Notes: generated by a model from the letters alone, not told the origin. Shown: positions 37,830 to 47,485, numbered from the stretch's first letter. The stretch: 64,000 nucleotides of DNA from Erwinia tasmaniensis Et1/99 (GCF_000026185.1 NC_010694.1:2480001-2544000), one strand, 5' to 3'. Program-made: numbers and translations.

Positions 37830-37924
37830 GACAACCACTTCCAACTAAACAGGGCTGTATTTTTACACAGTATGGCGCTGCCGTCAGCCTGCAAACGCCA
37901 TCGGGTTAAAACTCGCGTGCTGGA

Positions 37925-38443
37925 TTAGTCGTCGCGCTGCTTATACATCACCGTGGTGCCGCCCAGTTCGCCCTCCGTGGACCGGGCATAGCCGGGGATC
38001 TGCCCGGCGACCTGCCAGCCCAGCTGATGGTAAAGCGATTCGGCAATATCGCCGCTGCGCGTATCCAGCACCAGCAGACGGCGTCCGGCCTGCCATGCCC
38101 GCGCTTCGGCACGGCACATCAGCTGGCGGGCGATGCCGCGTCGACGCGCGTCCGGGTGAACCAACAGCTTAATAATTTCACCGCGATGCGCCCCGTTCGC
38201 CGGCATGGCCAGCACCAGCATCACCGTTGCCACAATCCTTCCCGCAATGCGCGCCACCAGCAGCTGCTTATCGCCACGGGCCAGAGCGATCGCCGCATCC
38301 TGCCAGAAATGGTGCAGCGCATCAGGATCGCGATGGATAAAGCCGATACTGGCACCCTCTGCAATACAGCCATCCAGTACCGTACAAAGTGCAGGAAGTT
38401 CCGCCTGTGCCTGCTGCGCCGTTAGCCATTGATATTCTATCAT
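37925..38443 (-). CDS. GNAT family N-acetyltransferase
   Basis: 172-residue acetyltransferase. The acetyl-CoA pyrophosphate loop is LLVHPDARRRGIARQLM (motif A), followed by LLVLDTRSGDIAESLYHQLGW (motif B). The acceptor is unknown. The ATG overlaps the stop of the upstream XRE-cupin regulator by 4 nt (ATGA), a common pairing in which the regulator controls its partner enzyme. Confidence 0.85.
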   Translation of the reverse strand: MIEYQWLTAQQAQAELPALCTVLDGCIAEGASIGFIHRDPDALHHFWQDAAIALARGDKQLLVARIAGRIVATVMLVLAMPANGAHRGEIIKLLVHPDARRRGIARQLMCRAEARAWQAGRRLLVLDTRSGDIAESLYHQLGWQVAGQIPGYARSTEGELGGTTVMYKQRDD

Positions 38444-39003
38444 GGGCGTGCCACCACCAGCGCGTAGTGCGCCCCCGCGGCCTCCGTCGCATGAAAAGAG
38501 GTACGGCCAAACAGATGGAAGCGCAGGCAGTCCCCCTGCTCCAGCCGCCACTGACGATCGTCCATAGCGAACTCCAGCACGCCGCCAAGCATCCAGATAT
38601 GCTGCTCCAGACCGGCCAGCGGCGGTATGTCGTAATCGATGCGCGCGCCGGCATCAAGCCGTGCTTCCACCAGTTCCGCATGAAACGCCGCCGCGGTGGG
38701 AGAAACGCTGCGCCGCTGATAGCCGTTTTGTGCATCGCGCCACAGGCTCTGACTTTCAGGGCGCAAAAGCTGGATGCCATCCCGCTCAACGTCACTGAGC
38801 AAGCGTGACATGGTTAAACCATAGGCATTGCACAGACGGTTGAGCAGAGTGGCCGTTGGGCTGCTCTCCGCCCGCTCAATGCGCGATAGCGAGGCGCGGC
38901 TTATGCCGGTCAGTTCTGCCAGCGTCTCCAGCGACCAGCTTTTTTCCCTACGCAGGTCGCAGAGCCGTTGGGCGAGCCGCTTTTCTGTTGCGTTGACATC
39001 CAT
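38440..39003 (-). CDS. XRE family regulator with C-terminal cupin domain
   Basis: 187-residue repressor-like protein: helix-turn-helix (ETLAELTGISRASLSRIERAESSPT, about 26-50) joined to a small cupin/RmlC-like sensor domain (DIPPLAGLEQHIWMLGGVLEF...GDCLRFHLF). Same architecture as PuuR/SutR types. First gene of a two-gene operon with a GNAT acetyltransferase and divergent from mlrA, so the 150-bp gap (with GTACA-rich repeats around 39072-39098) may hold its operator. Confidence 0.88.
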   Translation of the reverse strand: MDVNATEKRLAQRLCDLRREKSWSLETLAELTGISRASLSRIERAESSPTATLLNRLCNAYGLTMSRLLSDVERDGIQLLRPESQSLWRDAQNGYQRRSVSPTAAAFHAELVEARLDAGARIDYDIPPLAGLEQHIWMLGGVLEFAMDDRQWRLEQGDCLRFHLFGRTSFHATEAAGAHYALVVARP

Positions 39004-39153
39004 CTTTTCATCTCATTTAAGGGAAATAATCTCTTATATAAGATATAACCGCATTTGCCCGTCTCACCAAGTTGTACACAAAGAAATAGTTTGTACAACA
39101 AAGCAGAATTGAGTAGTTTGGTGGCAGGTCTGACGGTAAGTAAGAGGTAAATC

Positions 39154-39885
39154 ATGACCCTGTACAGTATCGGCGACGTCGCGGAACGTTGCGGCATCAA
39201 TCCGGTTACACTGCGCGCCTGGCAGCGACGTTACGGGCTGCTGAAACCCCAGCGCACCGAGGGTGGCCACCGCCAGTTCGACGATGAAGATATCCAACGC
39301 ATAGAAGAAATAAAACGCTGGATAGAGAGCGGCGTGTCGGTTGGCAAGGTTAAGGCCCTGCTGGAAGGCGGTAATGTGAGCCAGGATGACGGTCTGGTCG
39401 CGCTTCAGGAAGACATTCTTAGCGTAGTTCGCCTGGCGCGCCCGGCTAAGCTGCGGGCAAAAATCGCGTCTTGCGGTAAAGAAGTTCCGGTTGATACCTT
39501 AATTGACCACGTTTTAATCCCCATCCGCCAGCGCCTGGGTCTTGACCAAAATACGGCGCGCACCCTGTGCAGTTTTCTCGACGGCGCGTTAATTGACTAC
39601 ATCGCCTTCTGTCTGACCGGCGCACGCAAAAAGGCCGGGAAAGATGCGCTGCTAATGGGCTGGGGAATAACCGACCGCACGCGCCTGTGGCTGGAAGCCT
39701 GGCGGCTGTCGCAGCAGGGCTGGCGCATCGATCTGCTGGCCGAACCGCTGGAATCACTGCGCCCAGAGCTTTTCCCAGGTCAACATATTTTTGTCTACAG
39801 CGGTAAAACGCTGACCATGCGTCAACAGGAACAGCTGACCCACTGGCAGGAGCAGGGACTCTCCATCACCTCGCACGGTATCTAA
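39154..39885 (+). CDS. mlrA: MerR-type regulator MlrA
   Basis: MerR-family activator of 243 residues with an N-terminal winged helix: [20 protein letters not shown] then [19 protein letters not shown], nearly identical to E. coli MlrA. The C-terminal half ([20 protein letters not shown]...[15 protein letters not shown]) also follows MlrA; it is a B12-binding-like fold without evident cofactor ligands. In E. coli MlrA activates csgD and curli under c-di-GMP control. Here it heads an operon of lipid-modification genes, reminiscent of MerR regulators (LitR/CarH type) next to similar clusters in other bacteria. Confidence 0.88.
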   Translation: MTLYSIGDVAERCGINPVTLRAWQRRYGLLKPQRTEGGHRQFDDEDIQRIEEIKRWIESGVSVGKVKALLEGGNVSQDDGLVALQEDILSVVRLARPAKLRAKIASCGKEVPVDTLIDHVLIPIRQRLGLDQNTARTLCSFLDGALIDYIAFCLTGARKKAGKDALLMGWGITDRTRLWLEAWRLSQQGWRIDLLAEPLESLRPELFPGQHIFVYSGKTLTMRQQEQLTHWQEQGLSITSHGI

Positions 39886-39896
39886 AGGAGCCACCC

Positions 39897-40328
39897 ATGC
39901 CGCAGCAGCCCGCACTGAAACAACTGATGGCGTTTTATCAACAGCTTGATACCAGCCGCCTGCCGATGTTGGCAGAAATCTATCATCCACAAATTCGCCT
40001 GTGCGATCCGGTTGGCGAACATCAGGGGCTGGCGGTGGTGGAAGGTTATTTTGCCGCACTGCTGAAAAATATGCGCTATTGCCGTTTTGAGGTGACGTTA
40101 ACCCGTGAATTCGACGCCGATGCCCTGCTGCTGTGGCGTATGGAGTATGCGCACCCGGCGCTTCAGGGCGGCGCGCATCAGACTCTTGAAGGCAGCAGCT
40201 ACCTGCAATTGCGCGACGGTAAGGTGTTTTTCCAGCGTGATTACTACGACATGGGCGCGATGCTTTACGAAAAGCTGCCGCTGCTGGGCACGATAGTGCG
40301 TCGGGTTAAAAAGAGGCTACGGCCATGA
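39897..40328 (+). CDS. SnoaL/NTF2-like protein
   Basis: 143-residue member of the NTF2-like superfamily (cone-shaped alpha+beta fold), with MAFYQQLDTSRLPMLAEIYHPQIRLCDPVG at the start and the conserved RDYYDMG segment. No enzyme activity can be assigned. Good GGAG site; its stop overlaps the ATG of the next gene (ATGA). This type often starts operons with SDR, FAD-oxidoreductase, DUF1365 and CFA-like genes, as here. Confidence 0.8.
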   Translation: MPQQPALKQLMAFYQQLDTSRLPMLAEIYHPQIRLCDPVGEHQGLAVVEGYFAALLKNMRYCRFEVTLTREFDADALLLWRMEYAHPALQGGAHQTLEGSSYLQLRDGKVFFQRDYYDMGAMLYEKLPLLGTIVRRVKKRLRP

Positions 40329-41041
40329 AACGCGTTCTGATAACCGGAGCCAGTTCCGGTATTGGCCTGCAGCTGGTGCGCGATTACGCCGCTGACGGCT
40401 GGCATGTCACCGCCTGCGGGCGCAACCAGCAAAAGCTGGCGGGGCTGCACGCCGGGCAGGCGCATATCGATATCTGCACCTTTGATATCACCGACCTGGC
40501 GGCAACGCGAGCCGCGCTTTCCGGCCGCAGCGTCGACCTGGCGATCCTGTGCGCCGGCACCTGTGAATACCTCGATCACGGCATTGTTGATGCCGAGAAG
40601 GTTCACCGCGTGATGCTGACCAACTTTAGCGGCCCGATAAACTGTCTGGACATCCTGCTGCCGCAAATGCAGCCCGGCAGTCGCGTGGCGCTGGTGGGAT
40701 CTGTCGCCAGCCTGGTTGCCCTGCCCCGCGCCGAGGCCTATGGGGCGTCAAAAGCGGCGCTGGCTTACTTCGCGCGCAGCCTGGCACAGGATGTCAAACG
40801 CCAGCAGATCGGCATCAGCCTGGTGCTGCCCGGCTTTGTCGACACCCCGCTTACCCAGCGTAATGACTTTGCCATGCCGATGATAGTCGATACGGTGCAG
40901 GCTTCGCGCTTTATCCGCCGTGGGCTGGCGAAAGGACAGGCTGAAATTGCCTTTCCCCGTCTGTTTGCCTTTATGCTGCGGCTGACATCCCGTTTGCCCC
41001 TTGCCCTTCAACGTCTGCTCACACAAAAAATAGCGAGGTGA
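40325..41041 (+). CDS. Short-chain dehydrogenase/reductase
   Basis: 238-residue classical SDR. Nucleotide-binding TGASSGIGLQL (about 7-17), the LCAG turn, catalytic Ser (GSVAS) and the YGASKAALAYF motif holding Tyr and Lys. Substrate unknown; operon context suggests a lipid or fatty-acid intermediate. Translationally coupled to the gene before it. Confidence 0.88.
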   Translation: MKRVLITGASSGIGLQLVRDYAADGWHVTACGRNQQKLAGLHAGQAHIDICTFDITDLAATRAALSGRSVDLAILCAGTCEYLDHGIVDAEKVHRVMLTNFSGPINCLDILLPQMQPGSRVALVGSVASLVALPRAEAYGASKAALAYFARSLAQDVKRQQIGISLVLPGFVDTPLTQRNDFAMPMIVDTVQASRFIRRGLAKGQAEIAFPRLFAFMLRLTSRLPLALQRLLTQKIAR

Positions 41042-41044
41042 TCC

Positions 41045-42310
41045 GTGCGGGTTGCAATTATTGGTAGTGGAATTGCAGGTATGAGCTGCGCATGGAAGCT
41101 GGCTGCAAACACAGAGGTCGACCTGTATGAAGCGGCAGCCACTCCCGGCGGGCATACCGCCACGGTTGACGTCGAACTGGAGGGGGAAAGCTGGGCGATC
41201 GATACCGGGTTTATCGTTTATAACGATCGCACCTATCCACGCTTTCTGGCGCTGTTAGCCGAGCTGGGGCTGGAAAGCAGGCCGACCGAAATGAGCTTTT
41301 CAGTACAGAATCAGCGTACGGGGCTGGAATATAACGGCCACTCGCTCAGCAGCCTGTTTGCCCAACGTCGCAATCTGCTTAAGCCCTCTTTTTATCGCTT
41401 TCTGCTGGAAATTGTGCGCTTCAACCGCTGCGGTAAAACGTGGCTGGCGCAACCCCGGCAGCAGGGCGTGCTGGATGACTTTTTGCGTGAGAACGGATTC
41501 AGCGACTTCTTTGCCCAGCACTATATCCTGCCGATGGGATCCGCCATCTGGTCGACCTCGCTGGCGCAGATGCGCACCATGCCGCTGGCGCAGTTTCTCA
41601 CCTTCTTTCACCATCACGGCCTGCTGGATCTCCGCCAGCGCCCGCAGTGGTTCGTGGTGCCCGGCGGCTCACGTCAGTATATCCGGCGTATGATGCAGCT
41701 GATGGGTGAAAAGATAAATCTGTGGCTGGCAACGCCGGTCACGCGGGTAACCCGCGATGCTGATGGCGTCACGCTGGAAAGCGCGCGCGGCATGCAGCGC
41801 TATGACCAGGTGATTTTCGCCTGTCACAGCGACCAGGCGCTGGCCCTGCTGAATGATGCCACCGCTGATGAGCGCACCATGCTCTCTGGCGTGCCCTATG
41901 CCGCGAATGAAGTGGTGCTGCATACCGATACCCGCATGCTACCTCAGGCACGCGCCGCCTGGGCCAGCTGGAACTACCATCTTGGCGACAGCGGTGCAGG
42001 CGATGAGCAGGCTGCGGCCAGCGTCACCTACAATATGAATATCCTGCAGGGCCTGAACGCCAGGCACACCTTCTGCGTCAGCCTGAATCCCACGCGGCCC
42101 ATTGAGGCAGCTAAAGTGCTGCGCCGTTTCACCTACCATCATCCGCAGTTTGGTGCGGACTCGCCGGGAGCCCAGCAGCTGCGGCTGCGGATCAACGGCG
42201 ACAACCGCAGCTGGTTCTGCGGTGCCTGGAGCTACAACGGTTTTCATGAGGACGGCATCCGCAGCGCGCTCGACGTGATTAGCGGCATGGAACAAAAGGG
42301 GCTGCTATGA
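41045..42310 (+). CDS. FAD/NAD(P)-dependent flavin amine oxidase-like protein
   Basis: 421-residue flavoprotein with an N-terminal dinucleotide-binding site (VAIIGSGIAGMSCAWKLA), acidic strand end (EVDLYEA) and a C-terminal FAD motif (NGFHEDGIRSAL). Family of flavin amine oxidase/desaturase-like proteins found with DUF1365 and CFA-synthase genes. Related genes of Rhodobacter sphaeroides are in the singlet-oxygen response. GTG start at 41045; the stop overlaps the next ATG by 4 nt. Confidence 0.88.
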   Translation: MRVAIIGSGIAGMSCAWKLAANTEVDLYEAAATPGGHTATVDVELEGESWAIDTGFIVYNDRTYPRFLALLAELGLESRPTEMSFSVQNQRTGLEYNGHSLSSLFAQRRNLLKPSFYRFLLEIVRFNRCGKTWLAQPRQQGVLDDFLRENGFSDFFAQHYILPMGSAIWSTSLAQMRTMPLAQFLTFFHHHGLLDLRQRPQWFVVPGGSRQYIRRMMQLMGEKINLWLATPVTRVTRDADGVTLESARGMQRYDQVIFACHSDQALALLNDATADERTMLSGVPYAANEVVLHTDTRMLPQARAAWASWNYHLGDSGAGDEQAAASVTYNMNILQGLNARHTFCVSLNPTRPIEAAKVLRRFTYHHPQFGADSPGAQQLRLRINGDNRSWFCGAWSYNGFHEDGIRSALDVISGMEQKGLL

Positions 42311-43020
42311 ACAGCGTGCTGTACAGCGGCCACGTCCGTCACCGCCGCTTCACGCCGGTGGATCACCGCTTTAGCTATAAAATTTTTATGCCGCTGATCG
42401 ATCTTGATGAACTGTCGCAGCTCGGGGAAGCCGGTATCGGCAGCGGACGGCTGTGCGCCGCCAGCTTCTGTCGCGACGATTATCTGGGCGGCGGAGATAT
42501 CAAGCAGCGTGCCCAGGCGCGTATTGCCGATCTGACCGGAGAGCAGCTGACCGGACGGGTGATGTTGCTCACCCAGCTGCGCTACTTCGGCTGCTCTTTT
42601 AACCCGGTTAATTTTTACTATCTCTACGATGATGCCGATACCCTGCGCTGGATGCTGGCGGAGGTGCGCAACACGCCGTGGAATGAGCGCCATACCTACG
42701 CGGTCAAACCGGATGGCAGTGAAACTACCGAGAAGGCGTTTCATGTTTCACCGTTTAATCCCCTGGAGATGATCTATCACTGGCGGCTCTCTCCACCCGG
42801 TAAGTCATTGCTGGTGCACATTGAGAATCACCGCACGGGTCGTGAGTTTGACGCCACTCTGCATCTTCGTCGCCAGCCGTTAACCCGGAAAAACCTGCGC
42901 CATTTCCTCTGGCGTTTTCCGCTGATCACCGCCCGCACCGCGCTGGCCATTTACTGGCAGGCCTGGAAACTCTGGCGCAAAGGCGCGCCGATTTATGCCC
43001 ATCGCAAAGCAGAGAAATGA
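42307..43020 (+). CDS. DUF1365 family protein
   Basis: 237-residue DUF1365 protein: LYSGHVRHRRFTPVDHRFSYKIFM at the start and the conserved FGCSFNPVNFYYLYD and EVRNTPWNERHTY blocks. Function unproven, but the family is almost always beside the FAD oxidoreductase and CFA-like methyltransferase, implying a joint step in fatty-acid modification. Coupled to both neighbours. Confidence 0.88.
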   Translation: MNSVLYSGHVRHRRFTPVDHRFSYKIFMPLIDLDELSQLGEAGIGSGRLCAASFCRDDYLGGGDIKQRAQARIADLTGEQLTGRVMLLTQLRYFGCSFNPVNFYYLYDDADTLRWMLAEVRNTPWNERHTYAVKPDGSETTEKAFHVSPFNPLEMIYHWRLSPPGKSLLVHIENHRTGREFDATLHLRRQPLTRKNLRHFLWRFPLITARTALAIYWQAWKLWRKGAPIYAHRKAEK

Positions 43021-43023
43021 CCG

Positions 43024-44268
43024 ATGACTGACACAAATATTAGCCTGACGCGCCGTGACAAAACGGGCAAATGCTGCCCGGTCTCACGCCGTGCGGTCTT
43101 CTCCCTGCTACAGGCCGTGCAGGGGGCGGGGCTTACCCTGCACGATCCGCATTTGGGCCGGCAGTTCTTTGGTGATAGCGACGCGCCGCTACAGGCGGAA
43201 ATGGTGGTGCACCATGCGCGCACCTACCGCAGAGCGCTGCTGGGCGGCACCATTGCCGCCGCCGAAAGTTTTATGGATGGCGACTGGGAAAGCCCGGACC
43301 TCACCGCCCTGCTGCTGCTGCTCGCCAGGAACATCCAGGTGGCGGATAAGCTGAGGTCGCGCCTGAGCTGGCTGACGGCACCGCTGAATCAGCTGGTCCA
43401 CGTCCTGCGCAGCAACAACGTGCGCCAGGCGAAGCGTAACATTGCCGCGCATTATGACCTCGGCAACGATTTCTACGCCAGCTTCCTTGACCAGGCGATG
43501 CTCTATTCCAGCGCCTGGTTCCGCCAGCCGGAAATGACGCTGGAACAGGCGCAGCAGGCTAAAATGCGGCGGCTGTGCGACCAGCTGGCGCTTGGGCCAC
43601 AGGATCATCTGCTGGAGATCGGCAGCGGCTGGGGGGCCATGGCCGAATATGCCGCGCGGGAATACGGCTGCCGGGTCACCACCACCACCATCTCACGCGA
43701 ACAGTATGAATATAGCTGTGAACGTATTGCCGCCGCGGGGTTGACCGATCGGGTCACGGTATTGTGTGAAGATTATCGCCATCTTAGCGGGCAATACGAC
43801 AAGATTGTTTCAATAGAGATGATTGAAGCGGTGGGTAAAGCCTATATTCCGCTGTTTATCCAGCGCTGCCAGCAGCTGCTGAAACCCGGCGGCCGCATGG
43901 CGTTGCAGGCGATCACCATCAGCGAAGAGCGCTTTTCCTCCTACGCCCGCGGCGTCGACTTTATTCAGCGCTATATCTTTCCCGGTGGCTTCCTGCCCTC
44001 CGTCAGTTTGTTAGACGATACGCTGAAAGCGGTCAGTGATTTCAGCGTTATCGACCGGTTTGAAATCGGTGAAGATTATGCCCAGACCCTGAAATGCTGG
44101 CGACAGCGCTTTGATCATGCCTGGCCGCAGCTGGCACAGGGGCGTTTTGACTCACGCTTTCGTCGTATGTGGCTTTTCTATCTCTGCTACTGTGAGGCGG
44201 GCTTTCGCGCCCACACTATCGGCACCGTGCAGCTCACGCTGCAACGGCATGAACCTCTGGTACTCTGA
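43024..44268 (+). CDS. Cyclopropane-fatty-acyl-phospholipid synthase family protein
   Basis: SAM-dependent methyltransferase of 414 residues acting on unsaturated acyl chains of membrane phospholipids, or a close variant. N-terminal lipid-binding region, then NIAAHYDLGNDFYASFLDQAM and MLYSSAWF, the SAM motif LLEIGSGWGAMAEYAA, and YDKIVSIEMIEAVG with the active-site Glu. It is a paralogue type of E. coli Cfa found in this operon class; the product could be cyclopropane or methylated (furan-precursor) fatty acids. Last gene of the mlrA operon. Confidence 0.9.
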   Translation: MTDTNISLTRRDKTGKCCPVSRRAVFSLLQAVQGAGLTLHDPHLGRQFFGDSDAPLQAEMVVHHARTYRRALLGGTIAAAESFMDGDWESPDLTALLLLLARNIQVADKLRSRLSWLTAPLNQLVHVLRSNNVRQAKRNIAAHYDLGNDFYASFLDQAMLYSSAWFRQPEMTLEQAQQAKMRRLCDQLALGPQDHLLEIGSGWGAMAEYAAREYGCRVTTTTISREQYEYSCERIAAAGLTDRVTVLCEDYRHLSGQYDKIVSIEMIEAVGKAYIPLFIQRCQQLLKPGGRMALQAITISEERFSSYARGVDFIQRYIFPGGFLPSVSLLDDTLKAVSDFSVIDRFEIGEDYAQTLKCWRQRFDHAWPQLAQGRFDSRFRRMWLFYLCYCEAGFRAHTIGTVQLTLQRHEPLVL

Positions 44269-44364
44269 CATTGACCTTCCGGCGTGCTGAAAGCGCCACT
44301 TTAGCTTAAATCTGGCGGGGGAAGGCGCTATACTGCGCCCCTCTTTGAAAAAACAGGTCACGAT

Positions 44365-44469
44365 ATGAACTGGCAAAAAATCGGTGTGATATTTATCTTT
44401 CTGCTGATGGCGATCGGCGGCATCGGCGGCGTGATGCTGACCGGGTACACCTTTATCGTACGTTCCTGA
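44365..44469 (+). CDS. Small membrane peptide, 34 residues
   Basis: A single predicted transmembrane helix ([20 protein letters not shown]) with a short polar tail YTFIVRS. Supported by an AGGT ribosome-binding site, a TATACT -10 element at 44329-44334 about 30 nt upstream, and a hairpin after the stop. I do not recognise a named family. Too short for most gene callers. Confidence 0.65.
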   Translation: MNWQKIGVIFIFLLMAIGGIGGVMLTGYTFIVRS

Positions 44470-44479
44470 AGCGTCGTCA

Positions 44480-44496
44480 GGCGGCTTCCTGCCGCC
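44480..44496 (+). terminator. Hairpin after the 34-residue ORF
   Basis: GGCGGC-TTCCT-GCCGCC followed by GTCTTCC; a short GC stem with a weak T-rich tail. Confidence 0.5.
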
Positions 44497-44499
44497 GTC

Positions 44500-45685
44500 T
44501 TCCGCGCTCAATGTTACGATACATTTTACCCTTAAACGCCCTCATACCCGCTTGAGAAACAGATATAACCCATGCCTGGGCGCGCTTTCATGTCATATTC
44601 TTCCGCAATGAAGAAGACATAACTTAACACTCATCCATTTTTAGCTTGAATTTAACTCCGCTATAAGTGAACACATCTGATACAGATCACTAAATTTACC
44701 CACCCGAGGTAATCATATAATTAGTTATTATCGACAAGAGATATCCCGAAAAGAGAAATATAATAACAGACGGAAAAAATGCTTAGTTAAACTTCAGATA
44801 TAACAACCTCTGCCTGCATTTCATTACGCTAAGAAAAAAATAATTTAAAAATAATAACCACCTGATACTCAGGAGTATTCAATTTTTCAACACCGACAGA
44901 CATCACTATTATTTACCTGTTAAATGAAGTGACATAAACCAATAAAAGACAGGTTTCAATATTTCAAAAAAGAAAACCTACGCGTGCTCCCGACCAAAGG
45001 GATGGCTAAATTAACCCACCCGAATCTCTATTAACAGATTAAGCTGGCTGCGGCACCACAGTGTATTGCGCTTATTGCCATTTCTGGGGCTACGCAAAAT
45101 ATAGAATTAAAACTTCTGAATTCAATCCCGACAGAAAAAAAGGCTATTTCCGCTAAGCTGCACGTCCTGCATCCGCCCCAGCCAATACTGAATGAAAAGG
45201 TGCGCAACCACAGCGTAGTAAGAATGACGTTCACTTTTACCGGTTTGGATTACTATCGCAAAGGCGGCTTGCCTTTCACCAGCGGTTTGAGGAAGGTTTA
45301 ATTAATGCAGATACGGTGCGGGTTAACGTCCTTAGTGAGTTGGCGCGCGGGCACAATATCACCCACGAGCGTTTCAGGATGATGAGACTTTCTATACCCG
45401 GATAGAAAGGCTGCTGGCCAACGTCCCCGTTTTCAAACATCCTCATTCGCTGCCCAATGCGCAGTTCCTGACGCAACGGAAGGATCATGTTACCGCTATC
45501 CTACGTGACAAAAATAGGCGTAATTGACGTTCGGCAGGAGCTTTAGCCAGGATCAGGCTTGAGCGCGATCCCGCCGCGTTTCGTAACCAGCTGAATAACA
45601 TTGATCGGTCTTAACAGAGATCCTGCCACAGGCCCAAAGCGCCTCACTTTAATCACCGGTATTCACATGCAGTGGCCGTTTTCAG
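44500..45685. other. AT-rich, gene-poor region with a degraded ORF
   Basis: About 1.2 kb without a credible intact gene. 44600-44990 is strongly AT-rich and featureless. On the plus strand, 45037-45300 is open (GATQNIELKLLNSIPTEKKA ... VRMTFTFTGLDYYRKGGLP), and after a frame change near 45275 another stretch continues (HQRFEEGLINADTVRVNVLS). This suggests a frameshifted gene of unknown family, about 45037-45530. It may be a scar of a lost island. Confidence 0.4.
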
Positions 45686-46231
45686 TCAACCAACGGCAGA
45701 CTGCCGGGCAATGTACTGTGCGAACTCGGCCGGGATGCGCGCAAAGGTGTAGAGAAACCACGGAGTGAAGCGCTCCGGGTGAGCCTGAATTTCATGCTGA
45801 ATATCTGCCAGCGAGCCGTAGCGCCAGTCGTCCGCTTCTTCAGGATTAACGGTCGGCAGCGCATCGCTGATGGCGAAATAGACGTGGCCGTACTCGTGTT
45901 CGGTAAGACCGTTACTGAGCGGCAGGTTGTAGCTAAGTTCAAACACCGGCTGCAACCTCAAATCAAGCCCCATCTCTTCACGCAGGCGGCGCTGCGCGGC
46001 ATCGGCGGTCGACTCCTGCGGATAGGGGTGGCCGCAGGTGGTATTACTCCACAGCCCGCCACAGTGATATTTACCGCGCGCGCGCTGTTGCAGCAGCAGC
46101 TGATGCTGCGAGTTGAATACGTAAATGGTCACCGCCCGATGCAGTAAGCCCTTTTCATGAACCTCAAGTTTTTCCATCTTACCGGTGGGATGGTCGTGGC
46201 GATCGACCAGGATAACTTCAATAGCTGACAT
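45686..46231 (-). CDS. idi: Isopentenyl-diphosphate delta-isomerase (type I)
   Basis: Nudix-fold enzyme interconverting isopentenyl and dimethylallyl diphosphate, 181 residues. Active-site Cys in SNTTCGHPYPQE, metal-binding Glu residues in the Nudix helix (AQRRLREEMGL) and the Glu of HEYGHVYF are present. It supports isoprenoid supply (quinones, undecaprenyl phosphate, carotenoids where made); no crt genes are in this window. ATG at 46229-46231; single gene. Confidence 0.95.
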   Translation of the reverse strand: MSAIEVILVDRHDHPTGKMEKLEVHEKGLLHRAVTIYVFNSQHQLLLQQRARGKYHCGGLWSNTTCGHPYPQESTADAAQRRLREEMGLDLRLQPVFELSYNLPLSNGLTEHEYGHVYFAISDALPTVNPEEADDWRYGSLADIQHEIQAHPERFTPWFLYTFARIPAEFAQYIARQSAVG

Positions 46232-46375
46232 GCCGACTCCTTAACGCGAATGCCGGCTATTTTGACATAAGACAAGGCGTTCGATCTGCATATAATCGTG
46301 CGAAAAATATCGTTAACGTGCGAATTGAACACCGGCAGCAGGCACCCGCACGCGCGTCTGGATCGGGCTATCTCT

Positions 46376-47485
46376 TTATATTCCTGGCTCAACCACCGGC
46401 GGACGCGCGCGGAAGATATGCCCGCAATCATGCTGCAACAGCCGCGCTACCAGCTGCTGTCCGCCGTCAGTTTCGCGCTGGGCAAAATCCAGTTCCGGCG
46501 CGGTAACCGGTGCAGCCCATAGCAGATTGACGTTATCGCCGTGACGTTTGGCTACCGCGGGCTGCCCGCCGTCACCCGCTATGACGCCGGAGAGGACAAA
46601 GCCCGCGAAGCCTACCGGAGCGAGCGCTGACTCCAGCGTATGGCCTTCTCCCAACCAGCTAAGACGCGACCACGGCATATGGGCAAAGCCCGCCAGCGCG
46701 CTGGCCATTTGTACCGCGTTGTCTTCCGTCATCACCGCACCATCGATGGCGAGGCCCAGTTCACAACGGCGATACGCCGGGGCCAGATCCTGATAGAGAA
46801 AGTCAACCCGCGGCATCGGACGCACGGACATGCCCAGCGTCAGGAAATACCAGTTTCCCTGGTGGTAATGCTGCGAGATGGCCATCGGCGGCCAGCTGCC
46901 TTGGTCGATGGCGTAGTATTTCAGGGCGTTGCCGTATTGCGTCTGGTAACGCTGCAACATCTCCTGCTGTAAGGGCTCCCACGGCTGGCCATCCTGCCAT
47001 TCACGCCAGAACTGGCGGTGCTGCTGCGCCGCCGCATAATATTCGTTGGTTGAGGCGGAGCCAAGCGGTGCGGTCAGACGGCCGGCTTTGATACAGCCCG
47101 CCGAAAAGCTAATCTGCTTGTCCTGATACAGACTCCAGCCGGGGATCACCGCCAGCAGCTGCCCCTGATACCACAGCGCGGCGCCGTCATCACTGGGCTC
47201 CCAGACGATGTGCAGCGCGGCGGGGTCGAGCATCGGCTCCGCCTCCAGCGTGCGGCAGTATTCTGCGCTGAGCAGCGGCGCGATGCCCTGCTGCATCGCT
47301 GCCACGTCTTCCTGCTGCGGCGCGGGCAGCAGGTTGCGTAACCAGCAGCCGCGTACGGCAAACTGCGTGCGCAACGCCTCAGACGGCCAGATATAGAAAT
47401 AGGCCGTGCGTTCGTCCTGTTCGACGATGGCGATCAGCGTCTGCTGCTGATTGCTGACTTCGGCAATCTGATGGGGCCGTATCAT
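46376..47485 (-). CDS. Suppressor of fused (Sufu) domain protein
   Basis: 369-residue protein whose C-terminal half matches bacterial Sufu-domain proteins: YFLTLGMSVRPMPRVDFLYQ, then YRRCELGLAIDG and LSWLGEGHTLES. The N-terminal half (about 1-170) resembles nothing I can name. In bacteria Sufu-domain proteins are often immunity or accessory proteins; no toxin is adjacent, so the role here is unknown. GAGG site 5 nt before the ATG. Confidence 0.8.
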   Translation of the reverse strand: MIRPHQIAEVSNQQQTLIAIVEQDERTAYFYIWPSEALRTQFAVRGCWLRNLLPAPQQEDVAAMQQGIAPLLSAEYCRTLEAEPMLDPAALHIVWEPSDDGAALWYQGQLLAVIPGWSLYQDKQISFSAGCIKAGRLTAPLGSASTNEYYAAAQQHRQFWREWQDGQPWEPLQQEMLQRYQTQYGNALKYYAIDQGSWPPMAISQHYHQGNWYFLTLGMSVRPMPRVDFLYQDLAPAYRRCELGLAIDGAVMTEDNAVQMASALAGFAHMPWSRLSWLGEGHTLESALAPVGFAGFVLSGVIAGDGGQPAVAKRHGDNVNLLWAAPVTAPELDFAQRETDGGQQLVARLLQHDCGHIFRARPPVVEPGI

